Assembly: GCF_028640845.1 (NCBI RefSeq)
Contig: NC_080543.1
Location: 2,867,959-2,931,958 of the forward strand
Reading direction: 5' to 3'
Origin: Ahaetulla prasina
Taxonomy: Eukaryota; Chordata; Lepidosauria; Squamata; Colubridae
Length of the DNA stretch: 64,000 nt
Below, one piece after another: positions 13,176-20,839 of this stretch (positions are counted from its first letter, which is position 1; every line of letters starts with the position of its first letter). The notes beneath the pieces were generated by a model, which saw nothing but the letters and a program-made list of their open reading frames with translations, was not told the origin of the DNA and ran no database searches. The position numbers were made by a program, and so were the translations under genes.

Positions 13176-15302
13176 TTCTGAGGTTTTCACGGATGTTTGT
13201 ATGTAGGTCTTTGGTTGTTTTTTAAAAAGTTACCAAGGTTTGAAAACACCGCACTAGCCAGACTAAATACAGGTAGTTCTAGTTGTGAGTAAAATTTTTG
13301 TTGCTCTCTAGGGCAGGGGTCTCCAACCTTGGCAACTTTTAAGACTTGTGGACTTCAACTCCCAGAGTTCCTCAGCCAGCGCTCCTAATAAAGGAATCAT
13401 TGCTTCAACGACAAAGAGTTTGTTGTGTTTGGGGAGCTTGGTCAAACCTTTGATACACACGCATACCCACAAATAGGCAAACTACACAGCACACACACAC
13501 ACACACACAAATAATGCACTTAACATAACATAACGTAACATCAGAGTTGGAAGGGACCTTGGAGGCCTTCTAGTCCAACCCCCTGCCCAGGCAGGAAACC
13601 CTACACCATCTCAGTCAGATGGTTATCCAACATTTTCTTAAAAATTTCCAGCGTTGGAGCATTCACAACTTCTGCAGGCAAGTCGTTCCACTGATTAATT
13701 GTTCTCACTGTCAGGAAATTTCTCCTTAGTTCTAAGTTGCTTCTTTCTTTGATCAGTTTCCACCCATTGCTTCTTGTTCTACCCTCAGGTGCTTTGGAGA
13801 ACAGCCCGACTCCCTCTTCTTTGTGGCAGCCCCTGAGATGTTGGAACACAGCTATCATGTCTCCCCTGGCTGCAAGCTGCTTTCCTGCTCGTCTTCCAGG
13901 CTTCCCTCAGATCTACATGCTGAATTGCAAATCATCCAACAGATGAGCAAGCGGGTTGTGGGAACTTACCCGCGAAGGGGTTGTCTCCTCCGAAGAACTG
14001 CCGGTAGACTTTCTCAGGGTTTCCATGGAAGACGTAGCCCTCCGTCCAGGGGGTGTCGATGCCAAACTCCAGGGGGATTCCTCCCTTCAAACCCTCCTCT
14101 GCAAACTTATCGTACACGGCTTTCTTGTAGACTAAGACATCTAGGAAGGAAGTTGGTTGTTAACTTCTGTTTCCATGGTGAACTGTATTTTGGGGTGTAG
14201 GCTATTGAGGTGTGTGAGGAAGTTTTCAAGTTTTCTTTCCGTGTGGCCAGATTATGAAGGTGTCGTCTACATATCTGAGCCAGAGTTTGGGTTTGTGATC
14301 AGATTTTTCTAGTGCTTGGGTTTCAAAGTGTTCCATGTAGAGGTTGGCAATGACAGGTGAGAGGGTGATCCCATGGGTGCGCCTTCTATTTGTTTGTATT
14401 TTTGTCCGTTATAGATGAAGTATGTGTTGGATAGGCAGTGGTTGGTCAGATCTAGTATGTGCTTGGGGGTTATATTTGTTTTGGATAGCTGTCAAGGCTT
14501 CTTTGATTGGCACTTGGGTGAAGAGGATATGACATCAAAGCTCACGAGTAGGTCGCTGGGCTGTAAGTTTTGTTTCTTTATGATCTCTATGAACTGGAAT
14601 GAGTTTTTACGTGTGAGGCGATGGATTCTGCATAGGGCTGTAGTTGTTTGGCGAGAAATTTGGCTAGGTTTTGTAGAGGTGAGCCTATGGAGCTGACTAT
14701 GGGTCTGAGTGGGGTTCCTTCTTTGTGTATCTTGGGGAGGCCGTAGGGCTTAGGGCATCTGGATGATTTCTCTCTGGGAATGATTCTTTGTTGGATTTCT
14801 TCGCTGATGGGGGAGGCTTTTATTTTGGATCTAGTATTTTGGACATCCACACAGGATGTCACCACCACACATCCACCCAGAAAGCACACCCAAACCCACA
14901 CTGATCAGGAAGCACGACCAAGGACCAGAAGCCAGACCGCAGCTGCAACATTAGCCACTTCAAACCCCTCCAATCCATACATGCAGCAGACTGACACCCA
15001 CTACGAAGATGTAGCACGACCACGAACACGAAGCCAAACAGCAGCAGTGCAGCTCACCAGCTCAAATCCCCCTGCAGCACAGATTAGACTGAGCACAACC
15101 AAGCCCCCACCAACACAGGACACACCCCCAGCCAATCAGAGCACAGCCAAGCTCCCACCCAATCAGTTCAAACCCCACTAGCAGTTAAAGGAAGAAACAG
15201 CTGCGATCACACATTGCTCCCAGAAGCTGAAGCCTGAAGATGACGAATGAGACTTCCAAGACACTTCCAATTTTACACGGAGAAAACCCGAACAACCAAA
15301 GA

Positions 15303-15360
<58 letters not shown>

Positions 15361-18300
15361 TCTAAAAGCCAGATGTTTGTATGTAGGTCTTTGGTTGTTT
15401 TTTAAAAAGTTACCAAGGTTTGAAAACACCGCACTAGCCAGACTAAATACAGGTAGTTCTAGTTGTGAGTAAAATTTTGTTGCTCTCTAGGGCAGGGGTC
15501 TCCAACCTTGGCAACTTTTAAGACTTGTGGACTTCAACTCCCAGAGTTCCTCAGCCAGCCCTAATAAAGGAATCATTGCTCAACGACAAAGAGTTTGTTG
15601 TGTTTGGGAGCTTGGTCAAACCTTTGATACACACGCATACCCACAAATAGGCAAACTACACAGCACACACACACACACACACAAATAATGCACTTAACAT
15701 AACATAACGTAACATCAGAGTTGGAAGGGACCTTGGAGGCCTTCTAGTCCAACCCCCTGCCCAGGCAGGAAACCCTACACCATCTCAGTCAGATGGTTAT
15801 CCAACATTTTCTTAAAAATTTCCAGCGTTGGAGCATTCACAACTTCTGCAGGCAAGTCGTTCCACTGATTAATTGTTCTCACTGTCAGGAAATTTCTCCT
15901 TAGTTCTAAGTTGCTTCTTTCTTTGATCAGTTTCCACCCATTGCTTCTTGTTCTACCCTCAGGTGCTTTGGAGAACAGCCCGACTCCCTCTTCTTTGTGG
16001 CAGCCCCTGAGATGTTGGAACACAGCTATCATGTCTCCCCTGGCTGCAAGCTGCTTTCCTGCTCGTCTTCCAGGCTTCCCTCAGATCTACATGCTGAATT
16101 GCAAATCATCCAACAGATGAGCAAGCGGGTTGTGGGAACTTACCCGCGAAGGGGTTGTCTCCTCCGAAGAACTGCCGGTAGACTTTCTCAGGGTTTCCAT
16201 GGAAGACGTAGCCCTCCGTCCAGGGGGTGTCGATGCCAAACTCCAGGGGGATTCCTCCCTTCAAACCCTCCTCTGCAAACTTATCGTACACGGCTTTCTT
16301 CACCGCTAAAGGGATCAAGAGGGAATATTTTAGCCGGACATAAAGGAGGAAGGAAAAAAGTGGTGCGGTGCCCTAGAGGTGGAGCTCTCGCCTCACAATC
16401 AGGAGGCTGTGAGTTCCGTCCTTGGTAGAGGCCAGATATTTCTCTCTTTCTGGGCCACGCGGAGAATATATCTGCTGAACAAACAAAACTCCGCACTGGC
16501 AACAGGAAGGGCATCCGGCCAGTAAACGCTCAGCTCCATTCAGTTGCCCAGAGTCCATCTTGCAAGAGTTATGGAGTCATTAAAAGATGATGATGATGAT
16601 AAAGGAGGAAGGAAAAATAATAGATGGGCATAGTATATAAGTAGTCCTCGATTTCATTTCATAAACAGTTCATTTAGTGACTGTTTAAAGTAACTTTACT
16701 TACACTTACAACAGTTGTGGCGTCTCCATCGTCACGTGATCAAAATTCAGAGGCTTGGCAACTGGCATGTACTTATGACGGTTGCAGTGACTCTGGGGTC
16801 ACGTGACCCCCTTTCGTGACCTTCTCACGAAGCCAGATTCGATTAACGACCGCATGACTAACTTAACAACTGCAGCGAGTCACTCAACGACTGGTCGTAA
16901 AATGGGGGCAGCATTTGCTTAAGAACTGCCTGGCTCAGCAACAGAAATTTTGGGATATGTTGTGGTCGTATGTCGAGGACTACCTGTAGTCCTTGTAGAG
17001 AAAGGTTGTGAAGCTTCATCTTTCACGTATACACAAATTGTTTTATTTTTGTGGCATTCTTCAGGTTGTTCTTCCTCTTCTACTACTGGAAAAGAGGTTT
17101 TTTGTCCATATAAATCAGTGTTTCTCAATTTTGGCTACTTTAAGATAGGTGGACTTCAACTCCCTGAATTCTGGGTTTTCTGGTGTTTCTTTTGAAGACG
17201 TTTCGCTTCTCATCCCAGAAGCTTCTTCAGCTCTGACTGGATGGTGGGGAAGGGAAGGATTTATAGTCCTTGCAGACAGCCGGTCATTTGCATCCTTTGA
17301 GAGGGTCGTTGAGGCCACTTGGAGGTTTATTTATTTATTTATTTATTTATTTATTCGTATTTGTATACCGCCCTATCTCCCGAAGGACTCAGGGCAGTTC
17401 ACAGGCAAATAAAAGCATTTATGTACAGATTAAGATAACCATTAAAAAACTTATTCTAAAAGCCAGATTATTAAAAAATAATAAAAATATTAAAACCAAT
17501 TTAAAACCCCTATAAATTTAAAATCTAGTCCAGTCCTGCGCAGATGAATAAGTGTGTTTTAAGCTCGCGACGGAAGGTTCGGAGGTCCAGAAGTTGACGG
17601 AGTCCTGGGGGGAGTTCGTTCCAGAGGGTGGGAGCCCCCACAGAGAAGGCCCTTCCCCTGGGCGTCGCCAGACGATCTGTGTTTATCTGTGGGTCACCCG
17701 AGTGGTGCAAATAGGTGTGGAGCCTTCCTGCAGAACATCCTGCAGAAAACACAGCTCCACAACTCGGTCCTTTCAGCGGTTCCAAGAAGGCTCCACACCC
17801 ATTTGCACCACTCAGGTGAGACCCTGAGGACACAGGTAAACCTCCAAGTGGCCTCAACGTCCCTCTAAAAGGATGCAAATGACTAGCTGTATATAAATCC
17901 TTCCTTTCCCCTCCATTCAGTCAGAGCTGAAGAAGCTTCTTGGATGAGAAGCAAAAGGTCTTCAGAGAAAAACTAGAAAGTCCTGTTGCCTCCTGGGACA
18001 ACCACGACCTGGATGCTGGAGAATCTCCATAGACACTGATCTAAATCCTCTTCAGCATCCTTGATTTAATGGCACGTCAGATAAACCTTGAGGAACAGGA
18101 AGAGGGCCTCTGGTGGCTCAACAGACTAAAGCAGTCTGTTATTAACAGCAGCTGCTTGCAATTACTGCAGGTTCAAGTCCCACCAGGCCCAAGGTTGACT
18201 CAGCCTTCCATCCTTTATAAGGTAGGTAAAATGAGGACCCAGATCGTTGGGGGCGATAAGTTGACTTTGTATATAATGTACAAATGGATGAAGACTATTG

Positions 18301-20553
18301 CTTGACAGAGTGTAAGCCGCCCTGAGTCTTCGGAGAAGGGCGGGATATAAATGGAAATTTAAAAAAAAAAAGAGAAGATGCCTAGGGAATAGTAAATAAG
18401 GGATAGCTTAGCCCACAGGTGTATAAGGGAAGGGGAAAAAGATTTAGAGGAAGACGTCTGAATTTTGCAGAGAAGCGGATCTTCCGTGCTGCATCTCTGT
18501 GTGGTCTCCTTTCCTTTACTTACGGTCGCTCAGGACATCGTAGGCTTCGGCCAGCTGCTTGAATTTCCCAGGAGCCCAGGGATCTTGGTTCTTTAACGGG
18601 TGGTACTTCAGAGCCAGCTTCCGATATCTGCAAATCACAAAGAGAGAAGCTGGAAATTTTATTCTAGGAATCCCAAATGCCTAACCCTGGATTCACACCA
18701 CCGTCTTGGCCAGGTTTGTTAAGTTGTGTTGGAGCACCACTTTTATTTGTTTATGCTTTTTTGCATCTTTGCAAAAGTTTGGGGGTGATTCATGGTTCCA
18801 AGCCTTGAGTTACCCCCCTAAAGCGGCGCTTGTCCATCTTGGCAAATTTTAAGACTGGTGGACTTCAACTCCCAGAATTCCCTAACCAGCCATGCTTTAA
18901 AGACGGGGAATTCTGGGAGTTGAAGTCCACATTTTTTCAAGTTGCCAAGTTGGAGAAGCACAGCCCTAGGAGCAGGGAGACTCCAAACGTGGCAGTTTTT
19001 AACACTGGTGGACTTCAACTCCCAGAATCCCCCAGCCAGAGTTCTTTAAGACAGGGCATTCTGGGAATTGGAAGTCCACATCTCTTCAAGATGCTAAGAT
19101 GGAGAAGCATTGCACTAAGAGCAGGGAGACTCCAAACTTGGCAACTTTTACAACTGGTGGACTTCAACTCCCAGAATCCCCCAGCCAGCCATGCTTTAAA
19201 GACAAGGAATTCTGGGAGTTGAAGTCCACATCTTTTCAAGTTGCCAAGATGGAGAAGCACTGCCCTAAGGAGCAGTTTGTAAGACTGGTGGACTTCAACT
19301 CCCAGAATCCCCTAGCCAGAGTTCTTTAAGGCAGGGCATTCTGGGAGTTGGAAGTCCATATTTCTTCAAGAAGCTAAGATGAAGAAGCACTGCACTAAGG
19401 AAGTGGCAACTTTTACGACTGGTGGACTTCAACTCCCAGAATTCCCTAACCAGCCATGCTTTAAAGACGGGGAATTCTGGGAGTTGAAGTCCACATTTTT
19501 TCAAGTTGCCAAGTTGGAGAAGCACAGCCCTAGGAGCAGGGAGACTCCAAACGTGGCAGTTTTTAACACTGGTGGACTTCAACTCCCAGAATCCCCCAGC
19601 CAGAGTTCTGGGAATTGGAAGTCCACATCTCTTCAAGATGCTAAGATGGAGAAGCATTGCACTAAGAGCAGGGAGACTCCAAACTTGGCAACTTTTACAA
19701 CTGGTGGACTTCAACTCCCAGAATCCCCCAGCCAGCCATGCTTTAAAGACAAGGAATTCTGGGAGTTGAAGTCCACATCTTTTCAAGTTGCCAAGATGGA
19801 GAAGCACTGCCCTAAGGAGCAGTTTGTAAGACTGGTGGACTTCAACTCCCAGAATCCCCTAGCCAGAGTTCTTTAAGGCAGGGCATTCTGGGAGTTGGAA
19901 GTCCATATTTCTTCAAGAAGCTAAGATGAAGAAGCACTGCACTAAGGAAGTGGCAACTTTTACGACTGGTGGACTTCAACTCCCAGAATTTCCTAACCAG
20001 CCATGTTTTAAAGACAGGGAATTCTGGGAGTTGAAGTCCACATCTCTTCAAGATGCTAAGATGGAGAAGCACTGCACTAAGAGCAGGGAGTCTCCAAACT
20101 TTGCAAGTTTTATGACTGGTGGACTTCAACTCCCAGAATCCCCCAGCCAGCCATGCTTTAAAGACAGGGCATTCTGGGAATTGAAGTCCACCAGTCTTAA
20201 AAGTTGCCCAATTTGGAGACCCCCCCTGCACTAGAAGGCAGATTTGGGGGGGTTCCTTGCCCATTGCATGGTGGGCGGGGGGGATAATGAGAGGCTCCCC
20301 ATGTGAACGCAGCCTCCAAACGCGGCAATTCTCTTAAGGCGGGGTTTGCAAAAGCTTGCAAAGTCCAGAAAGCCCATGTTGCACGGCCAAGGGTCCACGA
20401 AGCCTATGTTGCACGGCCAAGGGAGGATGGGCGTTGCAGCCCCACGCCTCCACCACCACCACCTCCAGGCCTTCCCGGCTCTCACGCCTTCTTGATGTCC
20501 GCATCTTTGGCGTTGCGGTTCAACTCCAGCACCGCGTAGTAATCCTGGCCCAT
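1980..20553 (-). CDS. DNAJB13: DNAJB13, axonemal type II DnaJ/Hsp40 protein (8 coding exons)
   Basis: Coding exons in transcript order: 20486-20553, 18524-18627, 16144-16305, 8924-9081, 6948-7061, 4664-4777, 2624-2700, 1980-2133. All have GT/AG borders and compatible phases and total 951 bp, encoding 316 residues plus TGA, the length I recall for the human protein. It starts MGQDYYAVL. The J domain (about 1-65) has HPL at residues 32-34 instead of the HPD that stimulates Hsp70, a known trait of this family. A short G/F-type segment (FGGDNPF) follows, then the two beta-rich C-terminal domains ([33 protein letters not shown]). There is no zinc finger. Known role: radial spoke component of motile cilia and sperm flagella. 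A second partial copy of exon 3 lies in intron 3. Introns are full of repeats, including two solo LTRs between exons 7 and 6. Confidence 0.97.
2185..2340. mobile_element. Fragment of the 'accggtagtaaaa' hAT-like repeat
   Basis: Contains 'aggggtgaaattgctcccgg', repeated 'gatccggaccgg' and 'agaaccggtagcaaaaat', matching better preserved copies at 22.9 kb and 62.6 kb. It is followed by an A/T-rich imperfect inverted repeat (about 2340-2420) built on 'cttttaaaagcatt'. Confidence 0.5.
2833..3428 (-). mobile_element. Solo LTR, copy A1 (U3-ORF LTR family)
   Basis: Starts TGTTCTG on the plus strand and ends CACAACA, i.e. TG...CA on the minus strand, with a perfect 5-bp duplication GGAGG on both sides (2828-2832, 3429-3433). 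On the minus strand it has a TATA-like 'ataaaagcagg' and a TGAGTCA AP-1-type site. Upstream of the TATA lies a roughly 90-codon open frame (3137-3424): an acidic start ([11 protein letters not shown]), proline-rich PPSPGP repeats, then [11 protein letters not shown]. No internal retroviral genes are attached. Confidence 0.8.
3551..4149 (-). mobile_element. Solo LTR, copy A2, tandem twin of A1
   Basis: Nearly identical to A1, with the same GGAGG on each side and the same U3 open frame. The purine-rich spacer 3429-3550 recurs after it (4150-4245). LTR plus spacer therefore form a tandem duplication of about 718 bp rather than two independent insertions. Differences are few, such as a 3-bp CTC insertion near 4014. 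Confidence 0.8.
4168..4380 (+). repeat. Polypurine tract, (GGAA)n then (GGA)n
   Basis: About 210 bases almost free of pyrimidines: GGAAGGAA units near 4235-4268, then GGA/GAG units to 4375. Long homopurine mirror repeats of this kind can adopt triplex (H-DNA) structure. It lies in the DNAJB13 intron between exons 7 and 6; the minus-strand poly-Leu reading frame here is an artefact of the repeat. Confidence 0.9.
4415..4448 (-). ncRNA. Candidate hammerhead ribozyme core, type C
   Basis: On the minus strand: CUGAUGA, one unpaired G, AUUACC paired with GGUAAU around a 6-nt loop, then GAAA and CGUC. This is the best preserved type C helix II in the window, with 6 of 6 Watson-Crick pairs. Flanks carry the usual 'gcagcactg' and 'tacaagaaaacc' of the repeat. 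It is a single copy, separate from the array at 31.6 kb. Confidence 0.6.
5180..5690 (+). mobile_element. Non-LTR LINE 3' end
   Basis: Translates to a LINE reverse transcriptase tail: [15 protein letters not shown], then [18 protein letters not shown], ending DLTPFLRGP and a stop at about 5510. A 3' UTR and a tail ending in (AAAT)n at 5673-5690 follow. The same 3' end recurs at 21.72-21.93 kb. It is a CR1-like clade, 5'-truncated. Confidence 0.75.
5880..6240 (+). mobile_element. CR1 LINE 3'-tail fragments
   Basis: Two successive copies of the CR1 3' terminus: 'tccctggaagctttcaa', 'gggtctcctgcttggg' and 'ctagatgacctccaaggtcc', then again 'gctccaacgctggaggtttt' with 'ggatgacctctggggtgcc'. Confidence 0.7.
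6370..6850 (+). mobile_element. CR1 LINE 3' end, interrupted by a fold-back MITE
   Basis: Plus-strand reading resembles the CR1 C-terminus: 'atttgaggggctgcc', 'agtggaacagcttgcc', then 'gacctccaaggtcccttcc'. The fold-back MITE at 6668-6802 is inserted just before the terminal segment. Confidence 0.75.
6668..6802. mobile_element. Perfect fold-back hAT-type MITE
   Basis: Two arms of about 66 bases, nearly exact reverse complements, around the 3-base centre AAA, starting CAGGGGTCTCC and ending GGAGACCCCTG. Flanks GATTAGAA (6660-6667) and GACTAGAA (6803-6810) form an 8-bp target duplication with one mismatch, as expected for the hAT superfamily. This is the type copy for the many 'ggacttcaactcccag' repeats in the window. 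Confidence 0.85.
7118..7345. mobile_element. hAT-like repeat with LINE tail and (AATAG)n inside
   Basis: Outer parts ('caggggtgggttctac', then 'ttttactaccggttctg') belong to the accggtagt repeat. Between them sits an AATAG array (7134-7210) running into 'tttttattggccaagtgtg', the 3' end of the snake CR1-like LINE in reverse orientation. Confidence 0.7.
7378..8165. mobile_element. CAGGTAGTCC MITE split by LINE tails
   Basis: The left end 'aggtagtcctcgactgacga' and body stop at about 7505. Three near-identical LINE 3' tails in reverse orientation (7513-7655, 7660-7790, 7797-7900), each with a short AATAG run, intervene. The MITE body resumes with 'ggttgttaagtgaatccggt' at about 7902. The three tails look like a local tandem duplication of about 140 bp. 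Confidence 0.7.
8264..8789 (+). mobile_element. Solo LTR, copy C (U3-ORF LTR family)
   Basis: Starts TGTTGTG and ends CAGAACA. The U3 open frame begins near 8274 ([12 protein letters not shown], later EEITRPPS) but is frameshifted before the basic tail. A TGAGTCA site at 8557, a TATA-like 'gatataaaagc' at 8580 and 'attaaacc' near 8750 follow. CAACA occurs beside both ends (8254-8258, 8790-8794), but five extra bases separate the left one from the TG, so the target duplication is not clean. Confidence 0.75.
9150..9255. mobile_element. Fold-back hAT-type MITE
   Basis: Inverted arms 'tgggtggacttcaactccca' and 'gggagttgaagtccacacg' around a short centre. Right next to DNAJB13 exon 4, in intron 3. 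Confidence 0.7.
9245..9390 (+). mobile_element. L1 LINE ORF2 C-terminal fragment
   Basis: Plus-strand translation [20 protein letters not shown] followed by PDIPPDQII resembles the C-terminal part of vertebrate L1 ORF2 (the AQNWK motif). It is cut by the AATAG array at 9393. Confidence 0.65.
9393..9725 (-). repeat. (AATAG)n arrays with LINE 3' tails
   Basis: AATAG runs at 9395-9445 and 9527-9594 each lead into 'attggccaagtgtgattgg', the 3' terminus of the CR1-like LINE read in reverse. This is the tail-seeded microsatellite pattern reported in snakes. Confidence 0.85.
9745..9890 (+). mobile_element. L1 LINE 3'-end fragment
   Basis: 'tgtgcagaaatggatagatt', 'gaatatggaatagatggtat' and the ending 'tggagggtaagcgtaaa' parallel the L1 tail at 36.1-36.3 kb. 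It probably continues the L1 cut at 9390. Confidence 0.5.
10155..10188 (-). ncRNA. Candidate hammerhead ribozyme core, type A
   Basis: Minus strand: CUGAAGA, unpaired U, GACGAA paired with UUCGUC around a 6-nt loop UGAGAC, then GAAA and CGUC. All 6 helix II pairs are intact. It lies in the terminal repeat of the Penelope-like element. The ACGU after the core would be a two-pair helix III without loop, so cleavage would need a dimer, as described for Penelope ribozymes. Confidence 0.65.
10570..10615. repeat. (TA)n microsatellite at Penelope tail
   Basis: About 22 TA units directly after 'aaccaaagacc', at the end of a Penelope terminal repeat. The same junction recurs at 13126-13172 and 15306-15358. 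Confidence 0.9.
10702..10735 (-). ncRNA. Candidate hammerhead ribozyme core, type A
   Basis: Identical core to the copy at 10155-10188: CUGAAGA, 6-bp helix II, GAAA and CGUC on the minus strand. It lies directly 3' of the coding body of the Penelope-like element, in sense with its reverse transcriptase frame. Confidence 0.65.
10820..12655 (-). pseudogene. Penelope-like element reverse transcriptase / GIY-YIG coding remnant
   Basis: Read 12655 to 10820 on the minus strand across several frameshifts. Reverse transcriptase motifs appear in order: a [12 protein letters not shown] motif with PIVSS near 12530 (clearer in the duplicate at 14.7 kb), [20 protein letters not shown] near 12150, and RYVDDTF at about 12070. 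A GIY-YIG endonuclease follows ([20 protein letters not shown] and ARIEEHK, about 11430-11510), then a basic, low-complexity C-terminus. RT followed by GIY-YIG is diagnostic of Penelope-like elements. The N-terminal part is missing because the element is cut at 12656. Broken by small indels, so not functional here. Confidence 0.85.
13537..13925 (-). mobile_element. CR1 LINE 3' end (unit 1 copy)
   Basis: Minus-strand frame reads [15 protein letters not shown], [29 protein letters not shown], ending HLTEMV at 13604. The terminal 'ctctgatgtt' side points left. Duplicated at 15710-16095. Confidence 0.85.
13970..14126 (-). pseudogene. Duplicated, truncated copy of DNAJB13 exon 3
   Basis: Same sequence as exon 3 at 16144-16300, encoding [14 protein letters not shown] through FGGDNPF with an intact splice donor (gtaagt) at its 3' side. 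It lacks the acceptor and first 5 bases of the exon; upstream on the minus strand it joins Penelope sequence directly at TTTCTT. Without an acceptor it should be skipped, although an AG lies at the junction. It sits between exons 3 and 4 in transcript order. Confidence 0.9.
14127..16300. repeat. Tandem segmental duplication, unit 2
   Basis: 2174 bp, nearly identical to unit 1. It begins at 'gtagactaagacatctagg' inside Penelope sequence and ends within the functional DNAJB13 exon 3. Compared with unit 1 it has single-base differences in A, C, G and T runs, a longer TA run (15306-15358) and a short replacement after it. Confidence 0.9.
16370..16595 (+). mobile_element. tRNA-derived SINE with (GAT)n tail
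   Basis: A-box-like 'ggtggagctctcgcc' and B-box-like 'gtgagttccgtccttgg', then a conserved body ('ggaagggcatccggccagta', 'cattcagttgcccagagtcc') and a GATGATGATGAT tail. Other copies: 39.61-39.82 kb (minus) and 50.59-50.78 kb (plus, truncated). Confidence 0.7.
16640..16992. mobile_element. CAGGTAGTCC MITE
   Basis: Near full-length: 'agtagtcctcgatttca' at the left, body motifs 'ggtcacgtgaccccctttcg' and 'aactgcagcgagtcactcaa', and 'gtcgaggactacctgtag' at the right end. Confidence 0.8.
17197..17230 (-). ncRNA. Candidate hammerhead ribozyme core, type B
   Basis: Minus strand: CUGAAGA, unpaired A, GCUUCU paired with AGAAGC, then GAAA and CGUC. Six of six helix II pairs. Same 34-nt spacing as types A and C though the stem sequence is unrelated. 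Confidence 0.6.
17322..17880 (-). mobile_element. L2/CR1-like LINE 3' end
   Basis: Minus frame from about 17690: [20 protein letters not shown], then [16 protein letters not shown] and a stop at about 17527. The 3' tail runs to (AAAT)n at 17322-17355 with 'gccctgagtccttcgggaga'. Its terminal sequence also appears at 32157-32383 and 60.60-60.79 kb. Confidence 0.75.
18098..18372 (+). mobile_element. tRNA-derived SINE with poly(A) tail
   Basis: 'ggcctctggtggctcaacag' start, B-box-like 'ggttcaagtcccaccagg', body 'aggttgactcagccttccat', end 'gccctgagtcttcggagaag' and an A-run at 18358-18372. Related copies: 32.80-33.07 kb, 39.84-40.11 kb, and more divergent at 57.85-58.5 kb. Confidence 0.75.
18825..20220. 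repeat. Cluster of about twelve fold-back MITE arms
   Basis: 'ggtggacttcaactcccag' and its reverse complement alternate about every 60-130 bases. A segment of about 550 bp is duplicated: 18850-19400 matches 19415-19960, including the odd phrases 'cctaggagcagggagactcc' and 'aagatgaagaagcactgcac'. The cluster lies in DNAJB13 intron 1. Open frames here on both strands are repeat artefacts. Confidence 0.85.
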
Positions 20554-20730
20554 CGCGGCCTGCTTTGCCCGGGCTTCTCCCGTTGCTATGGCTACCGCCG
20601 CCGCTGATGCTGATGCCCGCCCGGGGCATGACGGGAGTTGTAGTCTCGCGCGATCCCCGGGCAAATGCGCTTCTCGCTGCTCTCCTGGGAAGCTGCAGAG
20701 CTGCAGCGGGAGCCCCGTTTCGGGTCGGGG
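20554..20730 (-). promoter_or_regulatory. DNAJB13 promoter region (GC- and CpG-rich)
   Basis: GC-rich, CpG-containing DNA directly upstream of the DNAJB13 ATG. It includes 'gttgctatggctac' (20581-20594), an X-box/RFX-like half-site pair of the GTTGCCATGGCAAC type often found upstream of cilia genes. No TATA box was seen. The RFX reading fits the axonemal role but is inference. Confidence 0.5.
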
Positions 20731-20839
20731 TGCGGGGGGGGAGTTGTTTTTCTGGAGCAATCGACCCCCACCTCCAGGTCTCCCTCTCTTTTGGATAAGG
20801 AGGGGCGTTGCTTTGGGGATGGGGTGGGGGGGTTTTGCA

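Larger units (their letters stand above)
11941..14126. repeat. Tandem segmental duplication, unit 1
   Basis: 2186 bp, repeated immediately as 14127-16300. It contains part of the Penelope body, the inverted Penelope tail, a (TA)n tract, a half fold-back MITE, (CA)n, a CR1 tail and 157 bp of DNAJB13 exon 3. The join is at 14121-14126, where TTTCTT is shared by the Penelope body (11935-11940) and the exon (16295-16300). The two units differ mainly by small indels in homopolymers and TA runs. Confidence 0.9.
17190..17975. mobile_element. Fold-back element with hammerhead-B ends, split by a LINE tail
   Basis: The left end (17190-17315) and right end (17800-17970) are inverted copies sharing 'gaagcttcttcagctctgac', 'catttgcatcct' and 'aggccacttggaggttt'. 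A minus-oriented L2-like LINE tail (about 17322-17690) is inserted in the left half. Each end carries a type B hammerhead box facing outward: intact at 17197-17230 (minus), mutated at 17928-17961 (plus; GAAAC replaced by CAAAAG). Confidence 0.65.

Noticed and set aside
18830..20264. Several 80-170-codon frames with [11 protein letters not shown] / FWELKSTS repeats
   Set aside because: Translations of the fold-back MITE arms; the same peptides appear wherever the arms occur.
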